Positions 1 through 9,269 of a DNA stretch of 64,000 nucleotides are shown piece after piece (position 1 is the first letter of the stretch; every line of letters starts with the position of its first letter). Origin of the DNA: Flagellimonas oceani. Its GTDB lineage: Bacteria; Bacteroidota; Bacteroidia; Flavobacteriales; Flavobacteriaceae. The notes beneath the pieces are model-generated. The model made no database searches and was not told the origin of the DNA. It saw only the letters and a program-made list of their open reading frames with translations. The stretch is taken from positions 2,398,501 to 2,462,500 of the forward strand of contig NZ_CP049616.1 of assembly GCF_011068285.1 (NCBI RefSeq), written 5' to 3'. The position numbers and the translations under genes were made by a program.

Positions 1-219
1 GTAAAAGACCATAAGGAACCTAAAAGCTCAGGTCCGGAGAAGAAAAAAAATACACCTGACGTTCCTGAATTTGTTTCCAACAGTTTGGACTCCATCAAAG
101 AGCGACTAGCAACCAAGGTGGACATTACCACATCCAAAAACGGAAAAGGAAAAATTGTGATACCCTTCCATTCGGAAGAAGACTTTAAGCGTATCAAAAA
201 ATTGTTGACAGGTGAATAA
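1..219 (+). CDS. parB: ParB chromosome-partitioning protein, C-terminal part only
   Basis: The open frame runs in from the left edge and stops with TAA at 217-219, leaving 72 residues. The visible part is a charged linker rich in Lys, Pro and Ser, followed by a short segment ending DFKRIKKLL. A similar ending (a beta strand, then IPF.SEEDF.RI) closes the dimerisation domain of bacterial ParB/Spo0J. The DNA-binding and CTPase domains lie outside the window. Downstream come DUF5683, dapB and lepB, an order I know from Flavobacteriia in which parA-parB precede them. ParB binds parS sites and loads SMC near the origin. The call rests on the tail and this context. Confidence 0.8.
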   Translation, partial: VKDHKEPKSSGPEKKKNTPDVPEFVSNSLDSIKERLATKVDITTSKNGKGKIVIPFHSEEDFKRIKKLLTGE

Positions 220-868
220 AAACCTCCTTTTATTGCTCTTTGCTTTTTTGTTGTTTCATTCAGGTTTTTCTCAAGAAGAAGAGGAGAGCACGGAAAAGGA
301 ACAGCCCCAACAAAGCAAAGAAGTGGATTCCATTGCCCAAACCGTGGAAGGGGAAGGTGTTACTTTTGAAGAAGTGACCAAGCAAAGAAACATCAACCCC
401 CTTGCACCCAGTAAAGCTGCATTTTATTCGGCCGTTCTTCCGGGCCTTGGGCAAATCTATAACAAACGCTACTGGAAAGCACCCATAGTTTGGGGTGCCA
501 TCGGAACGGGAATTTATGTCTATTCATATAATAACACCCAATATCGAAGTGCAAGGAGCGCATTTAAAAGACGACTCGCCGGCTTTGAGGATGATGAGTT
601 TTGGGATTTGAACGGGGATGGAAGCGGTCCGGATGTATCTACCGAAGCATTGCAGGAAGCACAGGAAAACACACAACGGGATAGGGATTTGGCCTTGGTG
701 ATCACTATTGCCCTTTATGCCCTGAACATTATTGACGCCAACGTGGACTCACACTTAAAACAGTATAATGTGAGTGACGACCTAGCCGTTGACTTTAACC
801 CTTATTTAGATATAAATCCGTTTACCAACAAGCCAAACTATGGTATGGCTATGGTCATAAAATTTTAA
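212..868 (+). CDS. DUF5683 domain-containing secreted/membrane protein
   Basis: This 218-residue protein starts with GTG at 212 and overlaps the parB stop by 8 bases, so translation is probably coupled. A signal peptide covers about residues 1-20 (Leu-rich, ending in FSQ). An acidic, Glu-rich stretch (about 21-60) follows, then the conserved DUF5683 core with PSKAAFYSAVLPGLGQIYN near residue 66-84 and two hydrophobic segments. The family is common in Bacteroidetes next to parB and dapB, and its function is unknown. The PGLGQIYN motif resembles that of TM2-type small membrane proteins. It is probably an envelope protein, and I assign no activity. Confidence 0.85.
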   Translation: MNKNLLLLLFAFLLFHSGFSQEEEESTEKEQPQQSKEVDSIAQTVEGEGVTFEEVTKQRNINPLAPSKAAFYSAVLPGLGQIYNKRYWKAPIVWGAIGTGIYVYSYNNTQYRSARSAFKRRLAGFEDDEFWDLNGDGSGPDVSTEALQEAQENTQRDRDLALVITIALYALNIIDANVDSHLKQYNVSDDLAVDFNPYLDINPFTNKPNYGMAMVIKF

Positions 869-871
869 TAT

Positions 872-1573
872 ATGAAGATTGGTCTGTTTGGATATGGCAA
901 AATGGGAAAGATGATAGAGCAGATCGCTCAAGGCAGAGGCCATTCCATCGTAGCAAAGATTGATGACCCTTCGCAAGATGTGGATTACGCCTCAATGGAT
1001 GTTGCCATTGACTTTAGTACTCCAGAAGCCGCTTTTGACAATATCACCAATTGTTTTAAGAACAAGGTTCCCGTAATCAGTGGCACTACGGGATGGTTGG
1101 ATAAGTATTCCCAAGCCATCAAAATTTGTGAGGACAACAAAAGTGCGTTCATCTATGCTTCCAACTTTAGTTTGGGCGTAAATATCTTTTTTGAACTCAA
1201 TAAACATCTGGCCAAAATGATGGGCGGATTGAACCAGTACAAAGTTGCCATGGAAGAAATCCATCATACCCAAAAATTGGATGCTCCAAGCGGCACTGCC
1301 ATTACCCTTGCCGAAGGAATCATTGAAAACACCAAGTATAAAAACTGGGAATTGGAGAAATCCAATGATTCGACCATTTCCATTACATCCTTAAGGGAAG
1401 GCATGGTACCGGGAACACACAGCATTGCCTATACAAGTTCCGTGGACACCATCGAGATCAAGCACGAAGCACATAATAGGGAAGGATTTGCGCTCGGAGC
1501 GGTTATCGCATCAGAGTGGATACAAGGAAAAACAGGGGTTTTCTCCATGAAAGACGTGTTAAACCTAAGCTAA
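872..1573 (+). CDS. dapB: 4-hydroxy-tetrahydrodipicolinate reductase
   Basis: This 233-residue cytoplasmic enzyme reduces 4-hydroxy-tetrahydrodipicolinate with NAD(P)H, in the route to meso-diaminopimelate and lysine. The N-terminal Rossmann motif GYGKMGK is at residues 7-13, and SGTTGW at about 70-75 belongs to the cofactor site. The family signature with catalytic His and Lys (EEIHHTQKLDAPSGTA) lies at residues 128-143. The length is slightly under the E. coli enzyme (273) but usual for Bacteroidetes. It starts at ATG 872, three bases after the DUF5683 stop, and sits in the parB-lepB operon. Confidence 0.97.
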   Translation: MKIGLFGYGKMGKMIEQIAQGRGHSIVAKIDDPSQDVDYASMDVAIDFSTPEAAFDNITNCFKNKVPVISGTTGWLDKYSQAIKICEDNKSAFIYASNFSLGVNIFFELNKHLAKMMGGLNQYKVAMEEIHHTQKLDAPSGTAITLAEGIIENTKYKNWELEKSNDSTISITSLREGMVPGTHSIAYTSSVDTIEIKHEAHNREGFALGAVIASEWIQGKTGVFSMKDVLNLS

Positions 1574-1623
1574 AAAACGTAACAGGAACATAGACCCAGG
1601 GTCTAACAAAGAAACTTATTACT

Positions 1624-3363
1624 ATGGACGGTATACAATGGATCATTTTTATCCTGATCATTCAGGTCATCCATTTTTTGGGAACTTGGAAACTCTACGT
1701 TAAGGCCGGCAGAAAAGCATGGGAAGCTGCCATCCCTGTCTATAACGGGATTGTTTTGATGAAAATCATAAATAGACCTTGGTGGTGGGTACTTTTATTG
1801 TTTATTCCCATCATCAATTTATTGATGTTCCCCGTGGTTTGGGTGGAAACCATCCGAAGTTTTGGAAAAAATTCCCTTGTGGACACTTGGTTGGTCATCC
1901 TTACCCTTGGTTTTTACATCTACTACATCAACTACGCTGAAGATGTGAAATATATCGAGGACCGTAGCCTAAAACCAACAACAGGTCTGGGCGAATGGGT
2001 CAGTTCCATCGTGTTTGCCATTGTTGCCGCAACATTTGTACACACTTATTTTATTCAGCCCTATGTAATTCCGACAGGGTCATTGGAACGCACGCTGCGC
2101 GTTGGCGACTTTTTGTTCGTGAGCAAGTTTCATTACGGTGCAAGAGTTCCCATGACCACTTTGGCCGCACCTATGGTCCATGATACGCTTCCTGTGGTAA
2201 AAACAAGGTCGTACTTGGCTGATGTAAATCCTGAAACGCACAAAACATCTTGGATCAACAAATTGCAATTGCCCTATATGCGATTGCCCGGGTTTGAGAG
2301 AGTTGAGAAAAATGATATTGTGGTGTTCAGTCTACCTTCGGATACACTTTACCAGTTTTTTAAGGCCCAAAAAGCCGTCATTAAACCCATAGACAAAAAA
2401 TCCAATTACGTAAAGCGCTGTGTGGGCACCCCTGGGGATTCCTTGGAGGTCATCAATGGATATGTTTACATCAACGGTGAACAGCTTCAACTTTCGGACA
2501 GGGCCAAACCCATGTACGTATACGACATTTACGCCAAAAACGGGGTTTCCAGTAAGTATCTGGAAGAAGTTGACGCCTCTGACTATGTTCGCAAGTATAT
2601 TGCAACCAATATCAGCGAAGGTCAATATAACGCCTTGGCCCCATTTATTTCCGGAGGAAGACCAACGGCAGATGGAAAAATTGAACTTTATACGCAGGAA
2701 AAGGGAATACCGACCGATGCGATACGCCAGTTGAGACTCTCACTTTCTGAAGAAAAGCCTCGTTCGCGCACAGCCAACCTAACGGCTGAAATGGTTACTG
2801 CCCTGCGAAACAATCCTGCAATTGATTCAGTGGTACAAACCATTGAACCCAAAGGACAATATGGCGGAGCATTTCCTCAAAAACCAAACCTTTACCCTTG
2901 GAACAACGATAACTTTGGCCCGATTTACATCCCAAAGGCAGGAACTACGGTAGACATTGATTGGAAAACCATCCCGCTGTACAAAAAAATCATTCGGGAT
3001 TACGAGCACAACGATGTTAAGATCAGTGGGAACCAAGTACTCATTAATGGGCAAGAAGCAGACTCCTACACCTTTAAACAGGATTATTACTGGATGATGG
3101 GGGACAACCGCGATCATTCCGAGGACAGTAGAAGTTGGGGGTATGTGCCTGCCGATCATATTGTGGGGAAACCCGTTTTTCTTTGGATGAGCTTTGACAA
3201 CTTTAGACAGGGAATCTCCAATTGGAGGGTCCGCTGGGACCGAGTTTTCACTACTGTTGGCGGAAGGGGAGAACCTGTATCCTATTTTTGGTACTTTATT
3301 GCGCTATTGGCCGCTTGGTTTATTTTTGATTTCTTCCGAAAAAGAAAGAAGAAAAACGCATAA
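1624..3363 (+). CDS. lepB: Signal peptidase I, long Bacteroidetes form
   Basis: This 579-residue membrane peptidase cleaves signal peptides from exported proteins on the periplasmic side. Hydrophobic segments occupy roughly residues 1-110, followed by a transmembrane segment near 125-148. The nucleophile Ser is residue 153 in IPTGSLERTL, and the general base Lys is residue 264 in YVKRCVGTPGD. The final signature MGDNRDHSEDSR starts near 492, and a C-terminal transmembrane segment ends in a basic tail. About 190 residues are inserted between the Lys region and the last signature box, which makes it far longer than E. coli LepB (324). This long form is the norm in Flavobacteriia. Confidence 0.96.
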   Translation: MDGIQWIIFILIIQVIHFLGTWKLYVKAGRKAWEAAIPVYNGIVLMKIINRPWWWVLLLFIPIINLLMFPVVWVETIRSFGKNSLVDTWLVILTLGFYIYYINYAEDVKYIEDRSLKPTTGLGEWVSSIVFAIVAATFVHTYFIQPYVIPTGSLERTLRVGDFLFVSKFHYGARVPMTTLAAPMVHDTLPVVKTRSYLADVNPETHKTSWINKLQLPYMRLPGFERVEKNDIVVFSLPSDTLYQFFKAQKAVIKPIDKKSNYVKRCVGTPGDSLEVINGYVYINGEQLQLSDRAKPMYVYDIYAKNGVSSKYLEEVDASDYVRKYIATNISEGQYNALAPFISGGRPTADGKIELYTQEKGIPTDAIRQLRLSLSEEKPRSRTANLTAEMVTALRNNPAIDSVVQTIEPKGQYGGAFPQKPNLYPWNNDNFGPIYIPKAGTTVDIDWKTIPLYKKIIRDYEHNDVKISGNQVLINGQEADSYTFKQDYYWMMGDNRDHSEDSRSWGYVPADHIVGKPVFLWMSFDNFRQGISNWRVRWDRVFTTVGGRGEPVSYFWYFIALLAAWFIFDFFRKRKKKNA

Positions 3364-3383
3364 CAACATTTAAAGCAGGTTCT

Positions 3384-4016
3384 TTGAAAATTATTGTCCA
3401 CCCAACCTATTTTCCCAGCATTGCCACTTTTGCGGCCATTGTTCAGCACGAGGTGATTTGGGAAGCACATGATAATTTCCAAAAGCAGACCTATCGGAAC
3501 CGTTGCTATATTTCAACGGATAAAGGCAAGCACATGCTCAATATCCCCATTACACATGTAGGAGGTAAAGAAGGGCACCAAAAATACGTTGATGTGCGTA
3601 CCGAAAACAGCTATAATTGGAAAAAAGAACATTGGCGAACTTTGGAAACGGCATACCGTACTTCACCCTTCTTTGAATTTTACGAAGACGAAATTCGACC
3701 ACTCTATGAAGGAAATGATGATTCATTGTATGATTTCAACCTAAAAACCATTGAAGCTGTTGCCGGTTGCATACAAATGGGGATTCCAACCGAAAAAACC
3801 GAAAAATATGAAGTGTCGCCGGAAACACTTTTTGATGCTCGATTTTTGGTGGAAGCCAAAAAAGAAAAGGACTGGGGCATTGAACAATACACTCAAGTAT
3901 TTGAAGAGCGCCATGGTTTTATTGCCAATTTGAGCATTCTAGACCTCTTGTTCAACGAGGGTACCAATACACTTAGCTACTTAAAGGACCTATCTTTGGA
4001 TTTTACAAATGACTAG
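3384..4016 (+). CDS. WbqC family protein
   Basis: This 210-residue protein begins at TTG 3384 (MKIIVHPTYFPS), about 20 bases after lepB. HPTYFPSIATFAAIV corresponds to the WbqC-family opening motif (usually QPxYxP). WEAHDNFQKQTYRNRC and the later DVRTENSYNWKKEHWRTLETAYRTSPFFEFY are also typical of the family. WbqC-like proteins are named from O-antigen clusters, but their reaction is not established. This chromosomal copy, between lepB and DUF6122, is the standard flavobacterial one. No signal peptide is seen, so it is likely cytoplasmic. The next gene overlaps its end by 8 bases. Confidence 0.88.
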   Translation: MKIIVHPTYFPSIATFAAIVQHEVIWEAHDNFQKQTYRNRCYISTDKGKHMLNIPITHVGGKEGHQKYVDVRTENSYNWKKEHWRTLETAYRTSPFFEFYEDEIRPLYEGNDDSLYDFNLKTIEAVAGCIQMGIPTEKTEKYEVSPETLFDARFLVEAKKEKDWGIEQYTQVFEERHGFIANLSILDLLFNEGTNTLSYLKDLSLDFTND

Positions 4017-4317
4017 GCACCTTATACACTACGGTATACATTTTTTGGTTCCCATCGTAATTGCACTATTGTTCTTTAAAGATAATCGCTTAAAAGTAAC
4101 CCTAATTCTTTTAGCGGGGATTCTAATAGATATAGACCACCTTTGGGCCAACCCGCTTTTTGACCCGCATCGTTGCAGTATTGGTTTTCACACCTTTCAT
4201 AGCTATTGGATTATTCCTGTTTATGCACTGCTTCTGTTCTTCAAGCCCACACGGCTAATAGGTTTGGCATTAATGATCCATATTGTTGCAGATACGGTGG
4301 ATTGCCTATTGATGTGA
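4009..4317 (+). CDS. DUF6122 family small membrane protein
   Basis: The 102-residue product has several hydrophobic segments (about residues 10-25, 30-45, 62-78 and 84-98) and His/Asp pairs inside them (IDIDHLWANP near 42-51, IGFHTFHSYW near 60-69). This is the pattern of the DUF6122 family, which resembles small membrane metal-dependent hydrolases. No activity is established. It overlaps the WbqC gene by 8 bases and is the last gene of the parB-lepB operon. Its end overlaps the convergent phosphatase gene by 12 bases. Confidence 0.85.
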   Translation: MTRHLIHYGIHFLVPIVIALLFFKDNRLKVTLILLAGILIDIDHLWANPLFDPHRCSIGFHTFHSYWIIPVYALLLFFKPTRLIGLALMIHIVADTVDCLLM

Positions 4318-5346
4318 TTTCAAACGCAATGTTGCCATTACCGGGTAATGATCGGATAGGCGTTCATCAAAGTTTTGGTGGGATAGCACCTCAAAGTTTG
4401 GGTCGGCAAGGATATAATCAATGCGAAGCGGAATCTTCCAAAGATCGTATGTACGGCCAAAACCTTTTCCCGCTTCTAAAAAAGTATCTTGCAAATCATC
4501 TTTTACGATTTTATACACATTGGAGAACTGGGTATTGTTGAAATCGCCGCAAACAATATTGGCATAAGGACTCTTCCGCAAATGATTCCTGAGAATTTCG
4601 GCCTGCTCCACTTGTTTGGAAAAGGTCTCAACCAATCTCTTATAGGTCTTTTCTGATTTTTTACCATCAGAAAAATTATCCGTACTGGGTATTATTTTAA
4701 ATGATTGTAAATGCAGGTTATAAACCCTAATCGTATCCTTTCGAAACAAAATATCAGCATAAATAATATTATTCAGGGTGTTTGGTAGATCCAGTGAACC
4801 GTTTCCTATAATCGGGTATTTGGAAAAGATTGCTTGAGTAGTCTTTGACGAGGTATACGGGGTTTCGCTCCGATATGGATATTGTTTAAGTTGTCGATGC
4901 CGTATCCTGCTATGTTCTTGAATCAATAAAATATCCGGATTTTCAGACTTGATAAAATCAATTATTCTATCACCAACATTAGCTTCCTTAATCCATCCAT
5001 TGATATTAAAATGCCAAGTATTGAATGACATTACCTTTAACACTGATGGTTTTTCATTTTGTACCTCTTCATTACCACCTAGGCCGTAAAAAGGGCCAAA
5101 CATAAAATAACCGAGAACGATAGCTGTCAATGAAAGAAGAAACTTTCGTTTCATTTTTGCCATCCAATATAAAAGGAAAAGGATATTAAACATAAAAAGA
5201 AAAGGAACCACCAAACTTAGCACTGAAATAGCAGAGAAAAACCTGGATGGAATAAATGAGATAATACCCGTGAATATCAATAGAAATGCAAACAAAATAT
5301 TAATTGCATACACCACCCTATCAAATATGGAAGTAGATTTTCTCAC
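4306..5346 (-). CDS. Endonuclease/exonuclease/phosphatase (EEP) fold membrane protein
   Basis: This 346-residue protein starts with three hydrophobic segments (about residues 10-30, 37-60 and 68-88). A catalytic EEP domain follows: VMSFNTWH near 105, LLIQEHS near 140, VCGDFNNT near 265, RIDYILAD near 310 and SDHYPVMATL near the end. These are the Mg-binding Asn/Glu/Asp and catalytic His motifs of the DNase I-like superfamily. Substrates vary (DNA, phosphoinositides, sphingomyelin), so I leave the substrate open. The membrane anchor suggests the domain faces the periplasm. It is the last gene of the mutL-rhomboid operon, 3 bases after the second rhomboid. Confidence 0.92.
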   Translation of the reverse strand: MRKSTSIFDRVVYAINILFAFLLIFTGIISFIPSRFFSAISVLSLVVPFLFMFNILFLLYWMAKMKRKFLLSLTAIVLGYFMFGPFYGLGGNEEVQNEKPSVLKVMSFNTWHFNINGWIKEANVGDRIIDFIKSENPDILLIQEHSRIRHRQLKQYPYRSETPYTSSKTTQAIFSKYPIIGNGSLDLPNTLNNIIYADILFRKDTIRVYNLHLQSFKIIPSTDNFSDGKKSEKTYKRLVETFSKQVEQAEILRNHLRKSPYANIVCGDFNNTQFSNVYKIVKDDLQDTFLEAGKGFGRTYDLWKIPLRIDYILADPNFEVLSHQNFDERLSDHYPVMATLRLKSHQ

Positions 5347-5349
5347 AGC

Positions 5350-6213
5350 TTAATCTTCCTTACCTGCCTTAAACAAAAAGTCCTTCTCCTCTTTGGACAA
5401 GCTTTCATAGCCAGATTTACTGATCTTGTCCAAAATCGAATCAATCCTTTTTTGCTTGGCCTGTTTGTCGTAATCTGCTTTGCTGCTCGAAGCCGCCTTT
5501 TTCCTATAAACGGTTTTCAAGGGTGCCTTTTTCTCTTTTGGTTTGAACATATTTGCAATGGCATCCCTAAATTTGGTGAAACCAGAACCGATGTCATTTC
5601 CCTTGAACAATTGTCTGGCGTACACATATCCTAAAAAGGCACCGCCCAAATGGGCCATACCGCCACCAATGTTATCCCCCATTCCAATCAACACCAAATC
5701 CTTGATGACCAAAGCGAGTCCAATGTACCATAATTTGATATTGAAGAAAATTACACGGACCTCTTGGTTTGGAATATAGGCACAGACAAAGATAAGCACT
5801 GCGTTGACGCCCGCAGATGCCCCTATCAATGCCGTATTGGAGTTGACAAGGGTCGGAAATACGTTATAACTGAGCAGGAACACCAATCCGCCCAACATCA
5901 AACCTAAAAAATATACATTGATAAAGCGTTGTGCATCAAAAAGGTTGAGGAAAATCCTTCCTGCAAAATAAAGGACTATCATGTTCCAAAAAATATGTCC
6001 AAACCCTGCATGGAAAAAGGAATAGGTCACCAAGGACCAAGGTTGGGTCAAAAATTCAAAAAAATCCTTTGGCAAATGAAACCAACGTGAAAACGAATGA
6101 CCTAGCAAGGCGCCCGATAGTCCGTCCAATAAAAATATAAGCACATTGATGGCAATGAGCTTTTCGGCTATGCTAAGCCTTGCAAATTGATATCGTAATC
6201 CACCGCTCATCAT
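5350..6213 (-). CDS. Rhomboid family intramembrane serine protease (287 aa)
   Basis: This membrane protein has about six transmembrane segments in residues 15-205. The catalytic Ser lies in LIGASAGVNA (about residue 133) and the catalytic His in MAHLGGAFLGY (about 188). The histidine and glycine motif FFHAGFGHIFWNM in the second segment is also typical. A charged cytoplasmic tail (about 210-287) ends RIDSILDKISKSGYESLSKEE, a tail type I know from flavobacterial rhomboids. It cleaves transmembrane substrates within the bilayer, but its substrates are unknown. It lies 3 bases after another rhomboid gene in the same operon. Confidence 0.95.
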   Translation of the reverse strand: MMSGGLRYQFARLSIAEKLIAINVLIFLLDGLSGALLGHSFSRWFHLPKDFFEFLTQPWSLVTYSFFHAGFGHIFWNMIVLYFAGRIFLNLFDAQRFINVYFLGLMLGGLVFLLSYNVFPTLVNSNTALIGASAGVNAVLIFVCAYIPNQEVRVIFFNIKLWYIGLALVIKDLVLIGMGDNIGGGMAHLGGAFLGYVYARQLFKGNDIGSGFTKFRDAIANMFKPKEKKAPLKTVYRKKAASSSKADYDKQAKQKRIDSILDKISKSGYESLSKEEKDFLFKAGKED

Positions 6214-6216
6214 AAA

Positions 6217-6972
6217 TTAATCCCACCTATTTTTGTTGAACTGGTTCCTTTTCCAGTACCACATTATTATAAATCCGGTCAGCGCTCCTCCAACGTGCGC
6301 CATGTAAGCGGTATTGCTAGGACTGAAAAAGGACTGCCCGGTAATCGCCGAAATCACATCCAACAAGATTATTCCGGGAATAAAATATTTGGCCTTGATG
6401 GGTATGGGCAAAAATATCAACATGAGCCGGGCTTCAGGATTCATCATTCCAAAAGCGGCCAAAATCCCCATAATACATCCAGAGGCACCCACCATACTGG
6501 CATTGTAGATTTGGGCATATTCCGGAATCACTGCTCTTAATGTCGAAATCTGAACTTCCGACAATCCTTCCTGGAGCCGGTTCGAAGCCATCATGTCCAA
6601 TATTTGTTGGTTCGAAAGACCTGTACTCAACAATTCCGATTGGGCCGGTAAAAAATTAAAGTAATAAAACCCTAATTGAAAAAGCACCGCGCCCAAACCT
6701 GCAGAAAAATAAACAAATAAAAATCTGTTTTTTCCCAGAACACGCTCAACGGGCGTACCGAACATCCAAAGCGCGAACATATTGAACGCTATGTGCATAA
6801 AACCACCATGCATGAACATGTGGGTAATTATTTGCCAAACCTGGAAATTTTCGTTTTTGGGAAACCAAAGTGCCAGCCATTGGTACATTTGATCTCCATA
6901 TAATTGAGTGGCAAAAAACAAGATCACGTTTATGATCAAAATATGCTTTACTGCCTCGGTCAATCTACCCAT
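6217..6972 (-). CDS. Rhomboid family intramembrane serine protease (251 aa)
   Basis: This is the second rhomboid. MFMHGGFMHIAFNMFALWMFG (about residues 52-72) is the family's loop and second-segment motif. The catalytic Ser is in MVGASGCIMGIL (about 164) and the His in MAHVGGALTGF (about 227). A roughly 50-residue periplasmic loop rich in Leu, Gln and Ser (about 110-155) separates segments. It lacks the charged C-terminal tail of its neighbour, so the pair has probably diverged in substrate or partner. It starts directly after mutL. Confidence 0.95.
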   Translation of the reverse strand: MGRLTEAVKHILIINVILFFATQLYGDQMYQWLALWFPKNENFQVWQIITHMFMHGGFMHIAFNMFALWMFGTPVERVLGKNRFLFVYFSAGLGAVLFQLGFYYFNFLPAQSELLSTGLSNQQILDMMASNRLQEGLSEVQISTLRAVIPEYAQIYNASMVGASGCIMGILAAFGMMNPEARLMLIFLPIPIKAKYFIPGIILLDVISAITGQSFFSPSNTAYMAHVGGALTGFIIMWYWKRNQFNKNRWD

Positions 6973-8823
6973 CTAGTTGAATTTTTTATCAATATCCCCT
7001 TCGGAGATAATGGTATATGTTATTTTTTGAAAAGGGCTCAAATTTGGCTCCTTGCAAGCAAAAAGGTTGTTCACCAACATTAATTGCGATTCAGAATCCA
7101 ACACGTCCCCTGTGCGCACCGCTAGGTTCCTACTCAGCACCTTGGCCAATATTTCGGCCTGCGAAATGGAACCATCGGAATAACCCTCCATATAATCTGC
7201 AATCAAGCGATCCAATACCGTGCCAATTCCACTTTCGGGAAACATCATGGGCACACCTGTCACTTTTACAGTCTCGTTATCCAAGCCATCAAATACAAAC
7301 CCAATGTTTGTCAGGCTTTCTTGGATTTCTCTCACCACGGCCAATTCTTGTTTGTTAAAGGTAAGTTCCAAAGGAAAGAGCAGCTGTTGGCTTACCCCTT
7401 CCTTTACCGTGATCTCGCCTAAAAATTTCTCGAATAGAATCCGCTCGTGGGCCCTGTTTTGATGGATGACCAACATTCCGGATTTCACCGTACTCACCAC
7501 ATATTTACGCCGTAGTTGAAAGGTGCTGGCCAAATGCTCCTCAATATCATTCCCCGAATACAGGGTGCCCTGCTCCTCACTTTCTGACTCAATAACCACA
7601 CTGCTGAAGGCATTCTGGTCATCTTGATTACCCAGACCCTCGTACAAGTCTTCCCATCCTTTGGCGCTCTGTTTACGAAAACCATTTCCTGATGCACTCT
7701 TTTTCACCGGTGTTTCTTGAAAAGGATTAAAACTGGCATCCACCGTCACCTTGGGAATTACAGCTCCTTTTTCCTTGTATGAATAAGGCGTATCCAGATT
7801 AGGGTCATGGTCAAAATCCAGAACGGGCGCCACATTGAACTGCCCCAAGCTATGCTTGATCGTAGACCTTAAAATGGCGTACAACGTGTTTTCATCATCA
7901 AACTTTACCTCTGTCTTGGTGGGGTGTATATTGATATCGATAGAGGACGGATCCACATCCAGATACAAAAAATACCCCGGGTGGGTATCGGATTTGATCA
8001 AACCTTCAAAAGCAGCCACCACAGCGTGATGCAGGTACGGACTCTTGATAAATCGGTTGTTGGCAAAGAAGAACTGCTCTCCCCTGCTCTTTTTGGCAAA
8101 CTCGGGCTTACAGACAAACCCCGAAACTTTTACCACCTCCGTCTCCTCGGAAACAGGAACCAGTCGGCCATCCATTTTAGTACCAAATACATGTACGACA
8201 CGTTGACGGTGTTTTGTGCTCGGCAGGTTAAAGATCTCTGAACCATTATTGTAAAAATGGAATTCGATATTTGGATGGACCAAGGCCACACGATGAAACT
8301 CGTCCGTAATATGACGAAGTTCCACTTGCGTTGATTTTAAAAAATTTCGCCTTGCCGGAATATTAAAAAATAGATTCTTAACGGATATGGAAGTTCCCTT
8401 GGGAGTAGCGACAACCTCTTGGGACACGATTTTGCTTCCCTCGATCTTAAGATGTGTACCCACTTCGTTGTTTGCGGTACGCGTTTGCATGTCCACGTGC
8501 GCAATCGCGGCTATGGAAGCCAACGCCTCTCCTCGAAAGCCTTTGGTGGCCAGATTGAATAGGTCCTGTGCCGATGATATTTTTGAAGTAGCGTGGCGTT
8601 CAAAGGACAAGCGGGCATCGGTTTCGCTCATACCGCTTCCATCGTCCACTACTTGGATAAGCGTTTTGCCACCGTCCTTGATAATCAACTTTATGCACGA
8701 TGCACCTGCATCAATGGCATTCTCCATGAGCTCTTTTACTACGGAAGCGGGCCGTTGTACCACCTCCCCTGCTGCTATTTGGTTAGCGACATGGTCCGGT
8801 AAAAGTTTAATGATGTCCGCCAT
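6973..8823 (-). CDS. mutL: DNA mismatch repair protein MutL
   Basis: This 616-residue GHKL ATPase couples MutS mismatch recognition to downstream repair. The N-terminal ATPase motifs are ELMENAIDAGAS (about residue 31), DDGSGM (about 60), RHATSKI and GFRGEALASIAAI (about 92). A linker (about 340-430) precedes the C-terminal dimerisation domain. The metal-binding endonuclease motif usually read DQHAxxExxxxE is here HQNRAHERILFE (about 458), so the Asp and His are replaced. The C-terminal CPHGRP motif is absent and the protein ends GDIDKKFN. It may therefore lack intrinsic nicking. It overlaps the upstream small-protein stop by one base (TAATG). Confidence 0.96.
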   Translation of the reverse strand: MADIIKLLPDHVANQIAAGEVVQRPASVVKELMENAIDAGASCIKLIIKDGGKTLIQVVDDGSGMSETDARLSFERHATSKISSAQDLFNLATKGFRGEALASIAAIAHVDMQTRTANNEVGTHLKIEGSKIVSQEVVATPKGTSISVKNLFFNIPARRNFLKSTQVELRHITDEFHRVALVHPNIEFHFYNNGSEIFNLPSTKHRQRVVHVFGTKMDGRLVPVSEETEVVKVSGFVCKPEFAKKSRGEQFFFANNRFIKSPYLHHAVVAAFEGLIKSDTHPGYFLYLDVDPSSIDINIHPTKTEVKFDDENTLYAILRSTIKHSLGQFNVAPVLDFDHDPNLDTPYSYKEKGAVIPKVTVDASFNPFQETPVKKSASGNGFRKQSAKGWEDLYEGLGNQDDQNAFSSVVIESESEEQGTLYSGNDIEEHLASTFQLRRKYVVSTVKSGMLVIHQNRAHERILFEKFLGEITVKEGVSQQLLFPLELTFNKQELAVVREIQESLTNIGFVFDGLDNETVKVTGVPMMFPESGIGTVLDRLIADYMEGYSDGSISQAEILAKVLSRNLAVRTGDVLDSESQLMLVNNLFACKEPNLSPFQKITYTIISEGDIDKKFN

Positions 8824-9107
8824 TATGGATTCAGGAATATTGAAAGGTCAAAATCGATGATAAACAGAAACAGCAATACCAGAACGGCAACAATGATCCA
8901 AAAACGAAGTTTCAAATTTTTGTCCCCTTCGGTCTGCAAATCGTCCATGGCAGAGGTAACCTTGTTTTTAAGTCCCCTGGTGGAATGTGCCGTGGTTCTG
9001 AATTTATCAAGTTTGTGCTCAATTTTATAAGGATTCCCCTCTCCCTTATAATATCTAGGGGAGTAATCGAAGCTCTTGTTTTTCCTAAGTTTTAAAGGGT
9101 TTCGCAT
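8823..9107 (-). CDS. Small single-pass membrane protein upstream of mutL
   Basis: This 94-residue protein has a basic N-terminal half (RNPLKLRKNKSFDYSPRYYKGEGNP) and a C-terminal transmembrane segment at about residues 70-90. Flavobacterial genomes often label this type 'riboflavin synthase subunit beta', but nothing in it resembles an enzyme, and ribH lies next door at 9270. I regard that name as transferred in error. Its position as first gene of the mutL operon is conserved to my knowledge. A TAnnTTTG-type sequence (TACCTTTG, 9130-9137 on the minus strand) sits about 22 bases upstream of the ATG. Confidence 0.8.
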   Translation of the reverse strand: MRNPLKLRKNKSFDYSPRYYKGEGNPYKIEHKLDKFRTTAHSTRGLKNKVTSAMDDLQTEGDKNLKLRFWIIVAVLVLLFLFIIDFDLSIFLNP

Positions 9108-9269
9108 GGTATCCTTATCGCTGTAACCTCAAAGGTACTCAAAATAGAAAAAAGGGGTCGGACGATCGTCCCAAAAAATGTTAACAACCGATTATTCCAG
9201 TAATTGGATTGCAAAATGATTAGATCGTTGGATTGTTGGAGTTATTGATCTTGCTCTTGATACTTAAGC

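Noticed and set aside
8823-9107. Riboflavin synthase subunit beta
   Set aside because: A basic tail and one membrane helix with no catalytic motif. The name appears to be carried over from the neighbouring ribH.
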